Positions 22,048 through 34,000 of a stretch of DNA of 64,000 bases are shown in pieces. The translations under genes were made by a program, and so were the position numbers. The notes beneath the pieces were generated by a model. The model searched no databases. It was given only the letters and a program-made list of their open reading frames with translations, and had not been told where the DNA came from. The DNA is from Selaginella moellendorffii (Eukaryota > Streptophyta > Lycopodiopsida > Selaginellales > Selaginellaceae), in contig NW_003314280.1 in NCBI RefSeq assembly GCF_000143415.4, positions 2,215,549 through 2,279,548 on the forward strand. Direction: 5' to 3'. Position 1 is the stretch's first letter. The number at the start of each line of letters is the position of its first letter.

Positions 22048-23161
22048 TGTAAGCGACTAAATTTTCCATTCTACTTTAGTCACTTAACCACACCTCTGAC
22101 CACTTGGAGGAGTCTCATTCACAACCTCCATAAGTCCAATCCAGGACTTGGGACTTGCTAGCCCTGAGAATGGCATTCATGCCACTCAACATTTGCAATT
22201 GGTCCAAGTGCTCCACGTGTCCGATCCCATGACCGACACTCAAAGGTACCACCGACATAGCAGCCCGTTACGCTAAGGCCATGCCCAATCACCTTTGCCA
22301 CACTGGTAGTCCAATACCACTTGCATCACCGTCTTGGCTCTCCAAGACTAGGCAAACCATCCGTGAGTGGTCATCTCAGATCCACTCCTTAGCATCCTTA
22401 GGATGCCCCCCGACAAGGGGAATAGCCTTCCCCAATATCCCTCTGTCAGTCCCCACTAAGTCCCTTTCTGCCCCTGGCCGTGTTTGCCAACACTGCCACT
22501 GGATCGAGACCCACAGGCCTGACCACTAAGTCCCACGGTCCTCTGGGACTTCCTCACCACACGACTGTGTCCTTGGTCACTACCCCAGAGGACTGCTCCT
22601 CTTCCTTTCCACAGTCTGGGCCTTTGGGACAACATTTCGGAACACCGTGGCCTTACGCGAGCCACCTGGGTACTCTCCTCGCCTTCTGCCCTTGGGTGCT
22701 CTAGCCATGGGCTTAGAGCGGGTTCCGTTGAGCCACACTAGGTATCCAAGTAGGTAGTGCCACCCACACTTGGACTGGGAGCATCGGCCAGTCGATCTCC
22801 CGGGGGAACTAGAGCCGGCTCTTGAACACTTCACCAAGCTACCCCGCTTGTCGGTCTGTGTTCACTCTAGTCTTGGACTTCCTAGTGGGCAGCTCATCAC
22901 CCAACACTGGGTCCGGCCTTCCTGGGCCAAACTGGCCTTTCCTGGCCAAACTGGCTCCACTGCAGTCCTCCCCCTACTATACTTTTGGAGCTCACCAAAC
23001 CCCCCAGGGTCTGGGAGACAAACGCTTTGGGCTTTCACCCTCTCAGGCTCCGGACTTGGACTCGGACTCGGATTCGGACTCAGACTCGGGCTCGGGCTCG
23101 GTCTCGACCTCAGCCTCGGTCTCGGTCTCGGCCTCAGCCTCGGTCTCGGTCTCGGTCCCGA

Positions 23162-23199
<38 letters not shown>

Positions 23200-24000
23200 C
23201 CAGTCTCGGTCTCGACTTCGGACTCCATCTCGGACTCCATCTCGGACTCCATCTCGGACTCCATCTCGGGTCCATCTCGGGTCCATCTCGGACTCCATCT
23301 CGGACTCCATCTCGGGTCCATCTCGGACTCCATCTCGGACTCCATTTCGGGTCCATCTCGGGTCCATCTCGGGTCCATCTCGGACTCCATCTCGGACTCC
23401 ATTTCGGGTCCATCTCGGGTCCACCTCGGGTCCATCTCGGACTCCATCTCGGACTCCATTTCGGGTCCATCTCGGGTCCACCTCGGACTCCATCTCGGAC
23501 TCCATCTCGGACTCCATCTCGGACTCCATCTCGGGTCCATCTCGGACTCCACTTCGGACTCCAACTCGGGTCCATCTCGGACTCCACTTCGGACTCCACT
23601 TCGGACTCCAACTCGGGTCCATCTCGGACTCCACTTCGGATTCCAACTCGGGTCCATCTCGGACTCCACTTCGGACTCCAACTCTGGTCCATCTCGGACT
23701 CCACTTCGGACTCCAACTCGGGTCCATCTCGGACTCCACTTCGGACTCCAACTCGAGTCCATCTCAGACACTCCCACGTGTCATGTGTTGGTCCTTTTGG
23801 GTCCCTTTTTGGAGCCTCGCCTTTTGCTCGCTTCGTGCTCGTTCCTCGAGCCCTTCGTTGGGAGTTCCACTCCCGCTCTTGACTTTTCAAGTCGGAGCTT
23901 TTGGTCCAAACGTGTTACGCTCGTTTGGCTCTCGCTTCGGCCACTACCATGTGGCGCCCTTCCGGCTCCACTTTGGGGCCTAGGGATTTTGTGTCTCACA
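22048..24000 (-). repeat. 3' LTR of the complete element
   Basis: The 1953-base LTR carries the array at about 23040-23770. It is 72 bases longer than its partner, a multiple of the six-base unit, as expected from slippage or unequal exchange within the array. Confidence 0.9.
23040..23770. repeat. CTCGGA-derived tandem array (3' LTR)
   Basis: It consists of hexamers CTCGGA/CTCGGT and higher-order blocks such as TCTCGGACTCCATCTCGG and GGACTCCACTTCGGACTCC. Strong strand asymmetry (pyrimidine-rich plus strand) and all-frame openness are evident. Higher-order blocks of about 60-70 bases recur near 23290-23560. Confidence 0.9.
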
Positions 24001-27000
24001 ACTCCACCACCCATAGACGAAGTTCGATGTCCTCATCGAACGGTGAACCATTTTATAAAGTAACACTTGCATGTGTTACCATTTCCATCCTTGGCGCGTA
24101 GCCAATATTTGTCAATGGTGTGACATTGAAGGCTCACCATGCCTTCTCCATATTCGTCAATGGTTGGACATTGAAGGCTCACCATGCCTTTTGCATATCC
24201 TCTAAGGAGGGTAGTCTCTTCAACTTAGAGACTGATTGGACCACATATAGTAGTTCTCTTCTTTTATTGGTTTAGTTCTCGCTAAACCTCTTAGAGACCC
24301 TTCTCTAAGTCAATCCCACTACTCCTTCTTGAGTAGTCTCAATTTCTGTCGATATAACCTTTGCACTTTGGAACTTTGAATTTTGACTTCTTGGAGTCAA
24401 TTTCCTAGGTGTCTTCGACACCTTGCCTTGCACCTTTTGTGCAACTCCACTTCCCATCCTAGGAAGTTCTCTACTCGAGGGCACCATCATCCTCTCTTCT
24501 ATTTTGTGCCAAAGTTCCAGTTATCATACTTTGTGCTAGGGCTGTTCATGGCCCTATCATTTGGCTACCTTACCGCTCCCTCCCTTGGAGCTTCCACTTT
24601 CGCCAAATCGGAGCATTTCGGAATCCATCCTTGGAAGTCCACTTCCTTTCCCACAAGCTGTTAGCACCGAACACATTAGTGTTCCTTGGCTAACTTTGCC
24701 ATTTGGATCCCTTCCATTAAATTCCATGGCCCAAACTTGGCCACTAGTCCTTTGCTCCTATCCTTGATTGTTGCACCCCGCAACATCGGATCGCTACCTC
24801 CATTTTTGAGGTATCCTTTCGGTTCCATAGCAAAGACTCTTCTTTGCCTAGTCCGGAGGATGTTTGCCCCTAGTATGTCTCTTTAGCATCTTCTGCTATG
24901 GGCTCTATCCATGGCCCAACTTCGTGACCCTCCCATGGGTCTTTTATAGAAACTACTTTCCTCGGACTCACTATGCCATCGCACGGACATAGTTTATTTC
25001 CCTTAGGTGCTCTTCCCACTTGGTCATCACGACCAAGCCACACCATCTTAAACAGTTCAATTTCAACATTTTGAACCAGGAACTTCATTCCTTAGCCAAC
25101 CAAGGACCTTGTCCTTATCTGGCCATAAGATCACCTAGTGATCTCACCTTGGCACGTTAACAGAGTTGCCAAGAGGTACTTGGTCTTCTAGACCTCCAAG
25201 TTGTTGACTATAACCCCGGGGGCATCCCCCACACTGGCGGTGCACCCAAGCTAGCCCTTACGGCCAAGGGTTCATAGCAACTGAGATTAGGTGTCCCCAT
25301 CTCACTCACCACGACCTTGGTGCCACTTGCACCAAAGCGTTCAAGTTAGATATGCCGAGCTTTCACTCTAAGCAATCTAACCGTGCATCACGACTCCGAG
25401 GCATCCCTCGCTTGGCGGTGTGCCCAAACCAGTCTCCCCACTGAGAGTCCATGACCACCGAAATATGAGTGTCCTCATATTCCAAACCATCACCACGCCC
25501 TAGTGATTTGGGACTCGAACCCAAGCACTAGAGGGTCGGGACTCAAACCCAACCTCCGTATATGCATCTACGGACGGCATCACACAAGATGCCTGGCGTG
25601 ACTCCCCACGCCGGTGCACCAACCTATTTTTAAAGCGCGCTACAGATCACAGCTTAGGAACCTAGTTCCTCCACATTGCCAAGTCCTCTCACTTGACATG
25701 TCTGTGATCATGCATGGACTCCTCCATGCTCGGCCCTATGGCCCACCCTTTTTGAAGTTATCACCTTCAACTAGGGTATTTTTTCCCCCGACGTGCCAAT
25801 CTCGCTTGGCAAGTCCTCCGACCACTGTAACATGGTTCCTGCATAAGCGTGAAAGTCCTTGACCATCGACTTTCGTTCAAAGCCCTCTCCTTGAACACTC
25901 GGGAACTACTTCCCTAACCTTGATAGCCTTGCCTCATGGCAAGCTTCAAGACCACACTTCTGCTGCGCCACTCTGATTTCGCGTGTTCCATGAACCATTT
26001 ACACTTGGCCTTTCTAAGTACTAAGCTACCTAGAATCGTCTTTGGGAACCTTGAAGGAACTCTGTCCCTCAGCTTGCTAAGGCCTCCCTTTTTGCAAGCC
26101 TTCCAAATGCCACATAGTCTAACATGGACAATTCCATATTTTAGACTCTCCATGGCATCACGGTTGCTAGCGGCAACACCCTCGAGCCCCCACTTGATTC
26201 TCCACTCCCAGCTGGCATAACCAACCTTGGTTATGCCCTTTGATTCCTACGGTTCGGTTCTATCCCCTTACTTCTTGCTTTTTGGCTTCACACCTTTCCT
26301 TTGGTCATTCTCCTCCAGACCAGGAGGATAGCTTTGCACTTTCTATCATGCTTTAGCAAGTATTCTTAGGGATGAACCTACCCAATAGCCTAAGGAGTGG
26401 TTCCTCAATCCGGGTATGCCCACCTTATAATCCCACGCACTGGGATTACATTGTTACTTATGGGCCTTTACCTGCCCATCACTAGCCTTGCCAAAATTCC
26501 ATTTTTGGCTTTGTCCAACTCGGGTAAACAGTCCTATCCTGTCTCCGCAACCTTGGACATTTGGATAGCACCTTCTATCCATCATTCGCTAGGGACTTAG
26601 TCCCTTGGGCTTTATCCATTGCCCTCGCGACATCAAACACCACCTTCTGGTGTTCTAGAGTGTTCGGGTGTCCCAATGATGGCTTTCTTGACAATGAGTA
26701 TTTCCTTTTATGACATTGACTTACTATATCGCAACACAAGCAACTTATCCCCCGTAAGGGTATATCCAACTTCCCTATGCTATTAAGAAGTCTTGGGTAG
26801 CTACCTTCTACCCGTTTAACCAGTTATTTTGCACCTCTTGCTTAGTTGCCTCATAGTTGTCAAGTCCTACAACTCATTGCTTGGTGCTTTCACACCTCCA
26901 TCATTATTTGGGTCACCACACTCCAACTGCATGCTCTGCAGCTTAGGCTATGCTATTCCCATTTCCATTGGGATTCCTTTGGCAAGGGGTTCTCATGAAC

Positions 27001-28099
27001 CCACCAACATAGCCTCAAGGTATCACACCTTGGCACATTTGGTGTCTCCACACCATCGGCTCCACGAGCCTACCTCTATGACATTTCCCCTTCGTGTCTA
27101 AGTCTTTGCCAAGACCCACACCGCTCTTTCTCATGCCAACCATCCGTTAGCACTGCACCATAGAGGTCACACACAACTTTATGTCAAAGTTGTTTTCTTC
27201 TGGGAACACCTTTCCCATAACTTTAGCATGGCACATTTTGCCATCGATGAGATACCCTCTGTTCTCATCCTTGGATCCTATTATCTCCCCCCATCCTTTG
27301 TGGGGTACAACACACCTCAGTCCAAATGCTTCCATCAGTCCTTTTAGGACCATCCGTTGACTCTACTTGAGTCATCCAGCAGTTTTGGACTTGGTTAATC
27401 CACAGACCTGTAAGGTCCTACTTGTGAGGCATTAGCTCACTGGAATACATTTCTTGCATTCCTGTCCTACTCAAAAGGACTATTTTCACAAGTGTTACTC
27501 CGACACTTGATTTTGTTCTTTGGGGGCAACCTTTGCCCCTTAGGACTACTTGTCCATGTGATGAGAACACCAACTCATCCACTTAATACACCCCCAACTC
27601 CTTGGGTTGTTCCAGCATTTATTAGAGGTAGCCCCGGCTACCTTTTCAAGGACTTGAGTCCTCTTCCGTATTTGACCTCCCACGGTCATTACTTCTGGTC
27701 TCACATTCATGAGCACCAACCTCAACTATATGAGGAAAATCTTGTGACTCCTTTATTGTTTTGGAGTCTTTATCTTTCCCGTGATCCCAACTGTAGTTGT
27801 TTACCACAACTACATTAGCCAGTTTGCTAAGTCAAACGCTCATCTGGATCACATCCTCAACTCTTTGAGGAAAACCATATACTGTTCCCAAGATCCCAAA
27901 GTCGTTCCCTTACTGGACCCTTTTCTATCCACCACATCGCGCCCAAGTTCATGCATGAACTCGAGTGGAGAGCCATGTCCTCTCGACGAGCTACTCCTCA
28001 AGGATAGGCCCATTCCTAGGACTTTCCGATGCCAATATCAATGGTGATATACTTGAGCACCAATAAAAGTCGGACTAAGGAACAGCTCCGATACCAAAT
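24001..28099 (-). other. Internal region of the LTR element, no coding recognised
   Basis: About 4.1 kb of balanced composition. The longest minus-strand frames (for example 24870-25088, 25914-26153, 27147-27353) are under 85 codons, and I recognise no retrotransposon domain in them. It may be a non-coding LARD interior or the relic of an unknown gag. Confidence 0.6.
28085..28096 (-). promoter_or_regulatory. Primer-binding site of the complete element
   Basis: On the minus strand this reads TGGTATCGGAGC, complementary to the 3' end of initiator Met tRNA with one difference from the commonest plant form (TGGTATCAGAGC). It starts three bases inside the 5' LTR boundary at 28100. Confidence 0.7.
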
Positions 28100-29207
28100 T
28101 GTAAGCGACTAAATTTTCCATTCTACTTTAATCACTTAACCACACCTCTGACCACTTGGAGGAGTCTCATTCACAACCTCCATAAGTCCAATCCAGGACT
28201 TGGGACTTGCTAGCCCTGAGAATGGCATCCATGCCACTCAACATTTGCAATTGGTCCAAGTGCTCCACGTGTCCGATCCCATGACCGACACTCAAAGGTA
28301 CCACCGACATAGCAGCCCGTTACGCTAAGGCCATGCCCAATCACCTTTGCCACACTGGTAGTCCAATACCACTTGCATCACCGTCTTGGCTCTCCAAGAC
28401 TAGGCAAACCATCCGTGAGTGGTCATCTCAGATCCACTCCTTAGCATCCTTAGGATGCCCCCCGACAAGGGGAATAGCCTTCCCCAATATCCCTCTGTCA
28501 GTCCCCACTAAGTCCCTTTCTGCCCCTGGCCGTGTTTGCCAACACTGCCACTGGATCGAGACCCACAGGCCTGACCACTAAGTCCCACGGTCCTCTGGGA
28601 CTTCCTCACCACACAATTGTGTCCTTGGTCACTACCCCAGAGGACTGCTCCTCTTCCTTTCCACAGTCTGGGCCTTTGGGACAACATTTCGGAACACCGT
28701 GGCCTTACGCGAGCCACCTGGGTACTCTCCTCGCCTTCTGCCCTTGGGTGCTCTAGCCATGGGCTTAGAGCGGGTTCCGTTGAGCCACACCAGGTATCCA
28801 AGTAGGTAGTGCCATCCACACTTGGACTGGGAGCATCGGCCAGTCGATCTCCCGGGGGAACTAGAGCCGGCTCTTGAACACTTCACCAAGCTACCCCGCT
28901 TGTCGGTCTGTGTTCACTCTAGTCTTGGACTTCCTAGTGGGCAGCTCATCACCCAACACTGGGTCCGGCCTTCCTGGGCCAAACTGGCCTTTCCTGGCCA
29001 AACTGGCTCCACTGCAGTCCTCCCCCTACTATACTTTTGGAGCTCACCAAACCCCCCAGGGTCTGGGAGACGAACGCTTTGGGCTTTCACCCTCTCAGGC
29101 TCCGGACTCGGACTCGGACTCGGACTCGGACTCGGACTCGGATTCGGACTCAGACTCGGGCTCGGGCTCGGTCTCGGCCTCGGCCTCGGTCTCGGTCTCG
29201 GTCCCGA

Positions 29208-29239
<32 letters not shown>

Positions 29240-29980
29240 CCGGTCTCGGTCTCGACTTCGGACTCCATCTCGGACTCCATCTTGGACTCCATCTTGGGTC
29301 CATCTCGGGTCCATCTCGGGTCCATCTCGGACTCCATCTCGGACTCCATCTCGGGTCCATCTCGGACTCCATCTCGGACTCCATTTCAGGTCCATCTCGG
29401 GTCCATCTCGGGTCCATCTCGGACTCCATCTCGGACTCCATTTCGGGTCCATCTCGGGTCCACCTCGGGTCCATCTCGGACTCCATCTCGGACTCCATTT
29501 CGGGTCCATCTCGGGTCCACCTCGGACTCCATCTCGGACTCCATCTCGGACTCCATCTCGGGTCCATCTCGGACTCCACTTCGGACTCCAACTCGGGTCC
29601 ATCTCGGACTCCACTTCGGACTCCAACTCGGGTCCATCTCGGACTCCACTTCGGACTCCAACTCGGGTCCATCTCGGACTCCACTTCGGACTCCAACTCG
29701 GGTCCATCTCGGACTCCACTTCGGACTCCAACTTGAGTCCATCTCGGACACTCCCACGTGTCATGTGTTGGTCCTTTTGGGTCCCTTTTTGGAGCCTCGC
29801 CTTTTGCTCGCTTCGTGCTCGTTCCTCGAGCCCTTCGTTGGGAGTTCCACTCCCGCTCTTGACTTTTCAAGTCGGAGCTTTTTGTCCAAACGTGTTACGC
29901 TCGTTTGGCTCTCGCTTCGGCCACTACCATGTGGCGCCCTTCCGGCTCCACTTTGGGGCCTAGGGATTTTGTGTCTCACA
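28100..29980 (-). repeat. 5' LTR of the complete element
   Basis: The 1881-base LTR has its array at about 29100-29750. It should carry the element's promoter, but I cannot point to a TATA box with confidence. Confidence 0.9.
29100..29750. repeat. CTCGGA-derived tandem array (5' LTR)
   Basis: It has the same organisation as the 3' LTR array, with a different number of leading CTCGGA units and fewer long blocks. Confidence 0.9.
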
Positions 29981-31014
29981 GTGTCCATGCCACGTGTCCA
30001 TAGGAACCCGAGGTTCAGGGCCTTGAGCCACTGAACGAAGGAACGGTGCCAAACTCCCATGTGTGACGCCAAGGAGTGATGGAACCGGACCACGGAGCAA
30101 CTCACGAGCATATAGCCCAAGGAGCGAAGGGACAGGAGCCCGGAGCGACTTGGAACAGTCCTAGAGCAACCAGCATCCCAATGCCAGAACCAGCATGCAA
30201 AACGGAGCTAAACGGAGTTTGGCGCTATTTCGGCATACCGGTGGCCTAACGTGAGGATATGGGTACTCCACCAGCTAGCATGGAATGGAACTTGGGCTTA
30301 GACCCAAGCCGGACACAGAACAAGGACAGACACGCAAGCGGAAGCTAGACTATGCCTCAGGTTGGTCAGCCATGCCCGACCTACCCACTATCCCTACTAT
30401 ACATTTGGAACCCCCCATAGCCCCCCCCCCCCTTGAGGAACACACGCTTTGGGCTTTCACCCCAAGCCTCCCTTAGTACCAGGAGTTAGTCTCTGGGACA
30501 AGCTCAAAATTTACTAAATATGGAATGTCCTTAAATTGTGAATTTGGACACGGGACGAACACCATTGTGTTCAGGCCAATCTCTACATCTGTAGATATGC
30601 CAAATGAGCAAATCTGGACACTTTCCATAAATAGCATTTGGGACCGAAATAAGACCAACACAAAGGGCATGATAGCGAGGGTGTTTGGCAGACACGGTAA
30701 ACTATCATCTAGCGATATTGAGGGACCAAGCTCAATATCGCGGGGGTTCCCAACACTAGCAAGTGCAAGCCAACATCATGAGTTTCTCATCACTGTGTCA
30801 AGTCTGCTTGACTAAAATGACAACTTAGGATTTCCTTCCTTAGTGCCCTTCCGGTCTAAGTGCACATGTGATGACCAGTTTCTTAACTAGCTTAGGCGGA
30901 GACTAATAACAGGTCCAGCAATACTGACCTCCTGCCATCGTGGCAGTAAGGTAAGAGTGTCCGTAAGGACTGGCCGACAAGTAACTTTCGATACCCGAAG
31001 TCACATTCGCGACA

Positions 31015-34000
31015 CTCTCCCCCCCTAGGGAAGATTGACGTCCTCGTCGATGCATACTCGAGTCTAGAATACCGCCAAGGAAACAACTCCAAAAAAAAAG
31101 TTCACGATACTCACACTATGTGAGAAATGCACCAACTTAAATGAGTTAAAGGGGCAACCTCTTTGTCTAACGCGGATGCGCTACCAGCTCAGACACCTTC
31201 CAGCCGTCGCCAACATGGAAATGACCAACGGAGTCAGCCACCCTTGCTGCTCTGGGAGTCACCCAACTTACAAAAGTGTGATATGCCCCTGCCCACAAGA
31301 ACATAGAGAGAGAAGCCAGAGGCCCCAATCCTCCTAAGCAAAGAAACCAAACCCGTCGGTAAGGTTTAGATAGACTACTGTAAACAGGCAGTTAGAGTTG
31401 TTTACACGGTCACGCCCTTGTAACGGAATAAGGAACATCGACAAAGAGGCGGGTTATGTGACCAGTCGACAGTAGCTACCCCATGACTAGAGATTTCAAC
31501 ATGCACACGAAGTGCCGAAGCCAGTCTGCCTATACTGGCCCAAACTTAGAGATCAATGGATGGACAATATCAAAGTCAGAGACAATGATATCTAAGAAGC
31601 TTAATTACTAGTGACTATATCTTAGAGTAGAACACAAAAGTATTCTAAGCAAGTTATCATCCGATAAACCAGTAGTATTGTAGATAGGAACCACCAAGAT
31701 CAGCATAATTGGTAAATATAGGATTCACCATCCAACAAAATTCAATAGCCAATTGATCATCAAAGAAACTCAATGATGAAACTTAACTACCGACAATGGC
31801 AGATAGTATGCCAACCACTCACAAAACGCAACTCAAAGAACACAAAGTATCATTGACTAACAAGCACAATGCTCACGAATGTATCACTCGAAGGAAATAA
31901 CATCCTAATCTATGAGAATTAACTCGAGCAATAATCAACAGAAGAGAATGAATGTGGTAAGACCAACAAACACTCAATCCTGCCAACTATCACAAAAGCC
32001 AATCTGAATAGATCCCAGCCAACAATACTAAGGAACTCAAGTTGCCTAAGCAAATGTCAGCAATATCCTACTGACGTCTCAAACCCAAGAAACCAATCCA
32101 GAGCAAACCACAAAGAACATGTGGTATTGCGAAAAGCCAAAAGCCATCAAAGAGAACAACCAACTATTATGAAAGATCATCAATCATCCTATCAATAAAG
32201 AGATGCAAAATCACCGTTTAAGAAGGAATCCACCATTCCGAAGAATAGCAAATCATTCTAGATCAACGATAATCAAGCAAAACCTTCGACAAAGATAATC
32301 AATTATCCTAGATGATAATCAATCATCACCAATGATTGCTAGATGCAAATACTAACTTCAACATCGAAGCTAAAGAGCCAAAACTGCGGACAAATGGAAC
32401 AATGAGTATGAAAACTCAAAGAACCAAAAGCTCGAAGAAGCCTATAGCTAAGTCTTGCCTAATAATGATCACAAGTCTCATAGAAGCTAACTTCAATGCT
32501 AAAGAAGAAATCATGGTGCAACCCACAATGTCTTCTTCAACACATCCATAAGCCAAACTTCATAATACCAAAGCTAATGAAGAGCATTTCTGCATCAATC
32601 CAAAAGCTAAGCACAATGGAGCTATGCTCAACAAGTAATCACTAAATGATCCTCCATGAATTCATCTATAGCAAGACGTAACTCACTTCGGAACAAGCAC
32701 AAGGGAATCATCAATGATCAATATAGTCCAATTCAAACCCAATAAGGATTCAAACTTCCCAATGTCGATCACTAACTCTTCCGCTTGTAGAGTTAGCATA
32801 GTCCACGATTGAATCACTTTTCAAGGAAAAGCTAAAGCTCAACCCCTACTAAATAATCTTATCTAGAACACAACTAACTTAACTTGCCACTTAGTTCATT
32901 TGAACGTCAACACAATTGCTAACTAGCAAATGCATGAATGCCAACAACACAAAGCTAAAGCCAAATCATCAACACTATTTTTATTAAAACTAATGAAACT
33001 CAATATCAATCCTACAGAGAGACATCTCATTTCACTTGAATCTCAATACCAACAATGTCAACGATAGGGCATCACTTCAATGCCATCAACATCAGAACAA
33101 AACTAGAAGAAAGCAAGAGTGAATCACCACCCAAAGCTCTCAAGCAACCAAGCTAACCAAAGTCGAAGATACTTTACTTAATATCCAAGACCAATTTCTT
33201 CAGCAATACTCAGTTACAGATAACACTTCCTCAAGGAGTGAATCACCACATCCAAGACTAAATGAAATCTAACACCACAAATTAAATGTAACCAAATGAT
33301 ATCGACAAAGGTAGTGTCGACATGTCAACATGGAAAAACCATGTAAGTCTAACAACACGATCCTCCGCAACATCATCCGGTAAAGCAAGCTCATCACTGC
33401 TAAATCATTATCGAGTGAAGAAAGTATCAATAGTCTTTTGACAAAGTCTACCAGTAATCACTAGTTGCAAAGCAACTAACAATCACCCTTCAACTTGCCT
33501 TCACAAGACCCGAACACTAACTCATGTCATCGAGTTACATACTTATCCAACATGAACACAATACCCCAGGGACGAGATAAAAGTTCATAGACAAGCACAA
33601 ACTAAATGACCACTCGAATCCAACTCAACCGCAATAAGCTCACTAATGCATTTAGTCAATAGCTCTGAGCATGCCTTGAAGAGGCTAGCTATGTGATTAA
33701 CACTCAGTCGAAACTAAAGTGAAGACCATGAGATGGACTCATATCGGTACACAACCTCCTCATAGACAAAGCTATAGTACAGGTACCAACATCTTAACCC
33801 TAAACAACCAAGTTGGACATCACCATCTTCAGCCAAGGCACAGTGCTACCAAGACTAAGTCAAGATCAGTGAGAGCTCACTACTCTTATAGAGTTTAACG
33901 AAATGCAAGATGCAAACTGCCACCAAGCACAACGCTACAAAAGAAAGGCACAAAGGTCACCTTTCTTAGAAAAGCGCAACGGCCACTTTCCTACATCAAC

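Larger units (their letters stand above)
22048..29980 (-). mobile_element. Complete LTR retrotransposon, non-autonomous type, hexamer-array LTRs
   Basis: It is flanked by the 5-bp target duplication GTGTC (22043-22047 and 29981-29985). The LTRs are 22048-24000 and 28100-29980; each starts TGTAAGCGAC and ends TGTGTCTCACA on the plus strand (TG...CA in element sense). In minus orientation the primer-binding site TGGTATCGGAGC lies at 28096-28085, beside the 5' LTR. A purine-rich GGGTGGTGGAGT at about 24001-24012 lies beside the 3' LTR. The 4.1 kb interior has no frame longer than about 110 codons and no gag, protease, reverse transcriptase or integrase motif, so it needs proteins from elsewhere (LARD-like). 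The LTRs differ by only a handful of substitutions outside the array, indicating recent insertion. Confidence 0.9.
21926..31014 (-). mobile_element. Older LTR split by the nested retrotransposon
   Basis: The sequence at 21926-22047 (starting TGTAGCGCAC) continues after the nested element at 29986 and runs to CATTCGCGACA at 31014, giving an LTR-like unit of about 1.15 kb. Immediately beyond it, minus-strand AGGGGGGGAGAG at 31015-31026 looks like a polypurine tract, which would make this a 3' LTR in minus orientation. The opposite side carries a primer-binding-site motif, so the unit has internal-type sequence on both sides. Coordinates include the 7.9 kb insertion. The outer boundary calls rest on terminal motifs alone. 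Confidence 0.5.

Noticed and set aside
23040-23770. Possible CRISPR-like or satellite array
   Set aside because: There are no unique spacers between repeats, the host is a plant, and the array is confined to LTRs.
22770-24063. Frames of 330-413 codons in the LTR of the complete element
   Set aside because: Same repeat artefact, duplicated in the second LTR at 28822-30034; low-complexity composition only.
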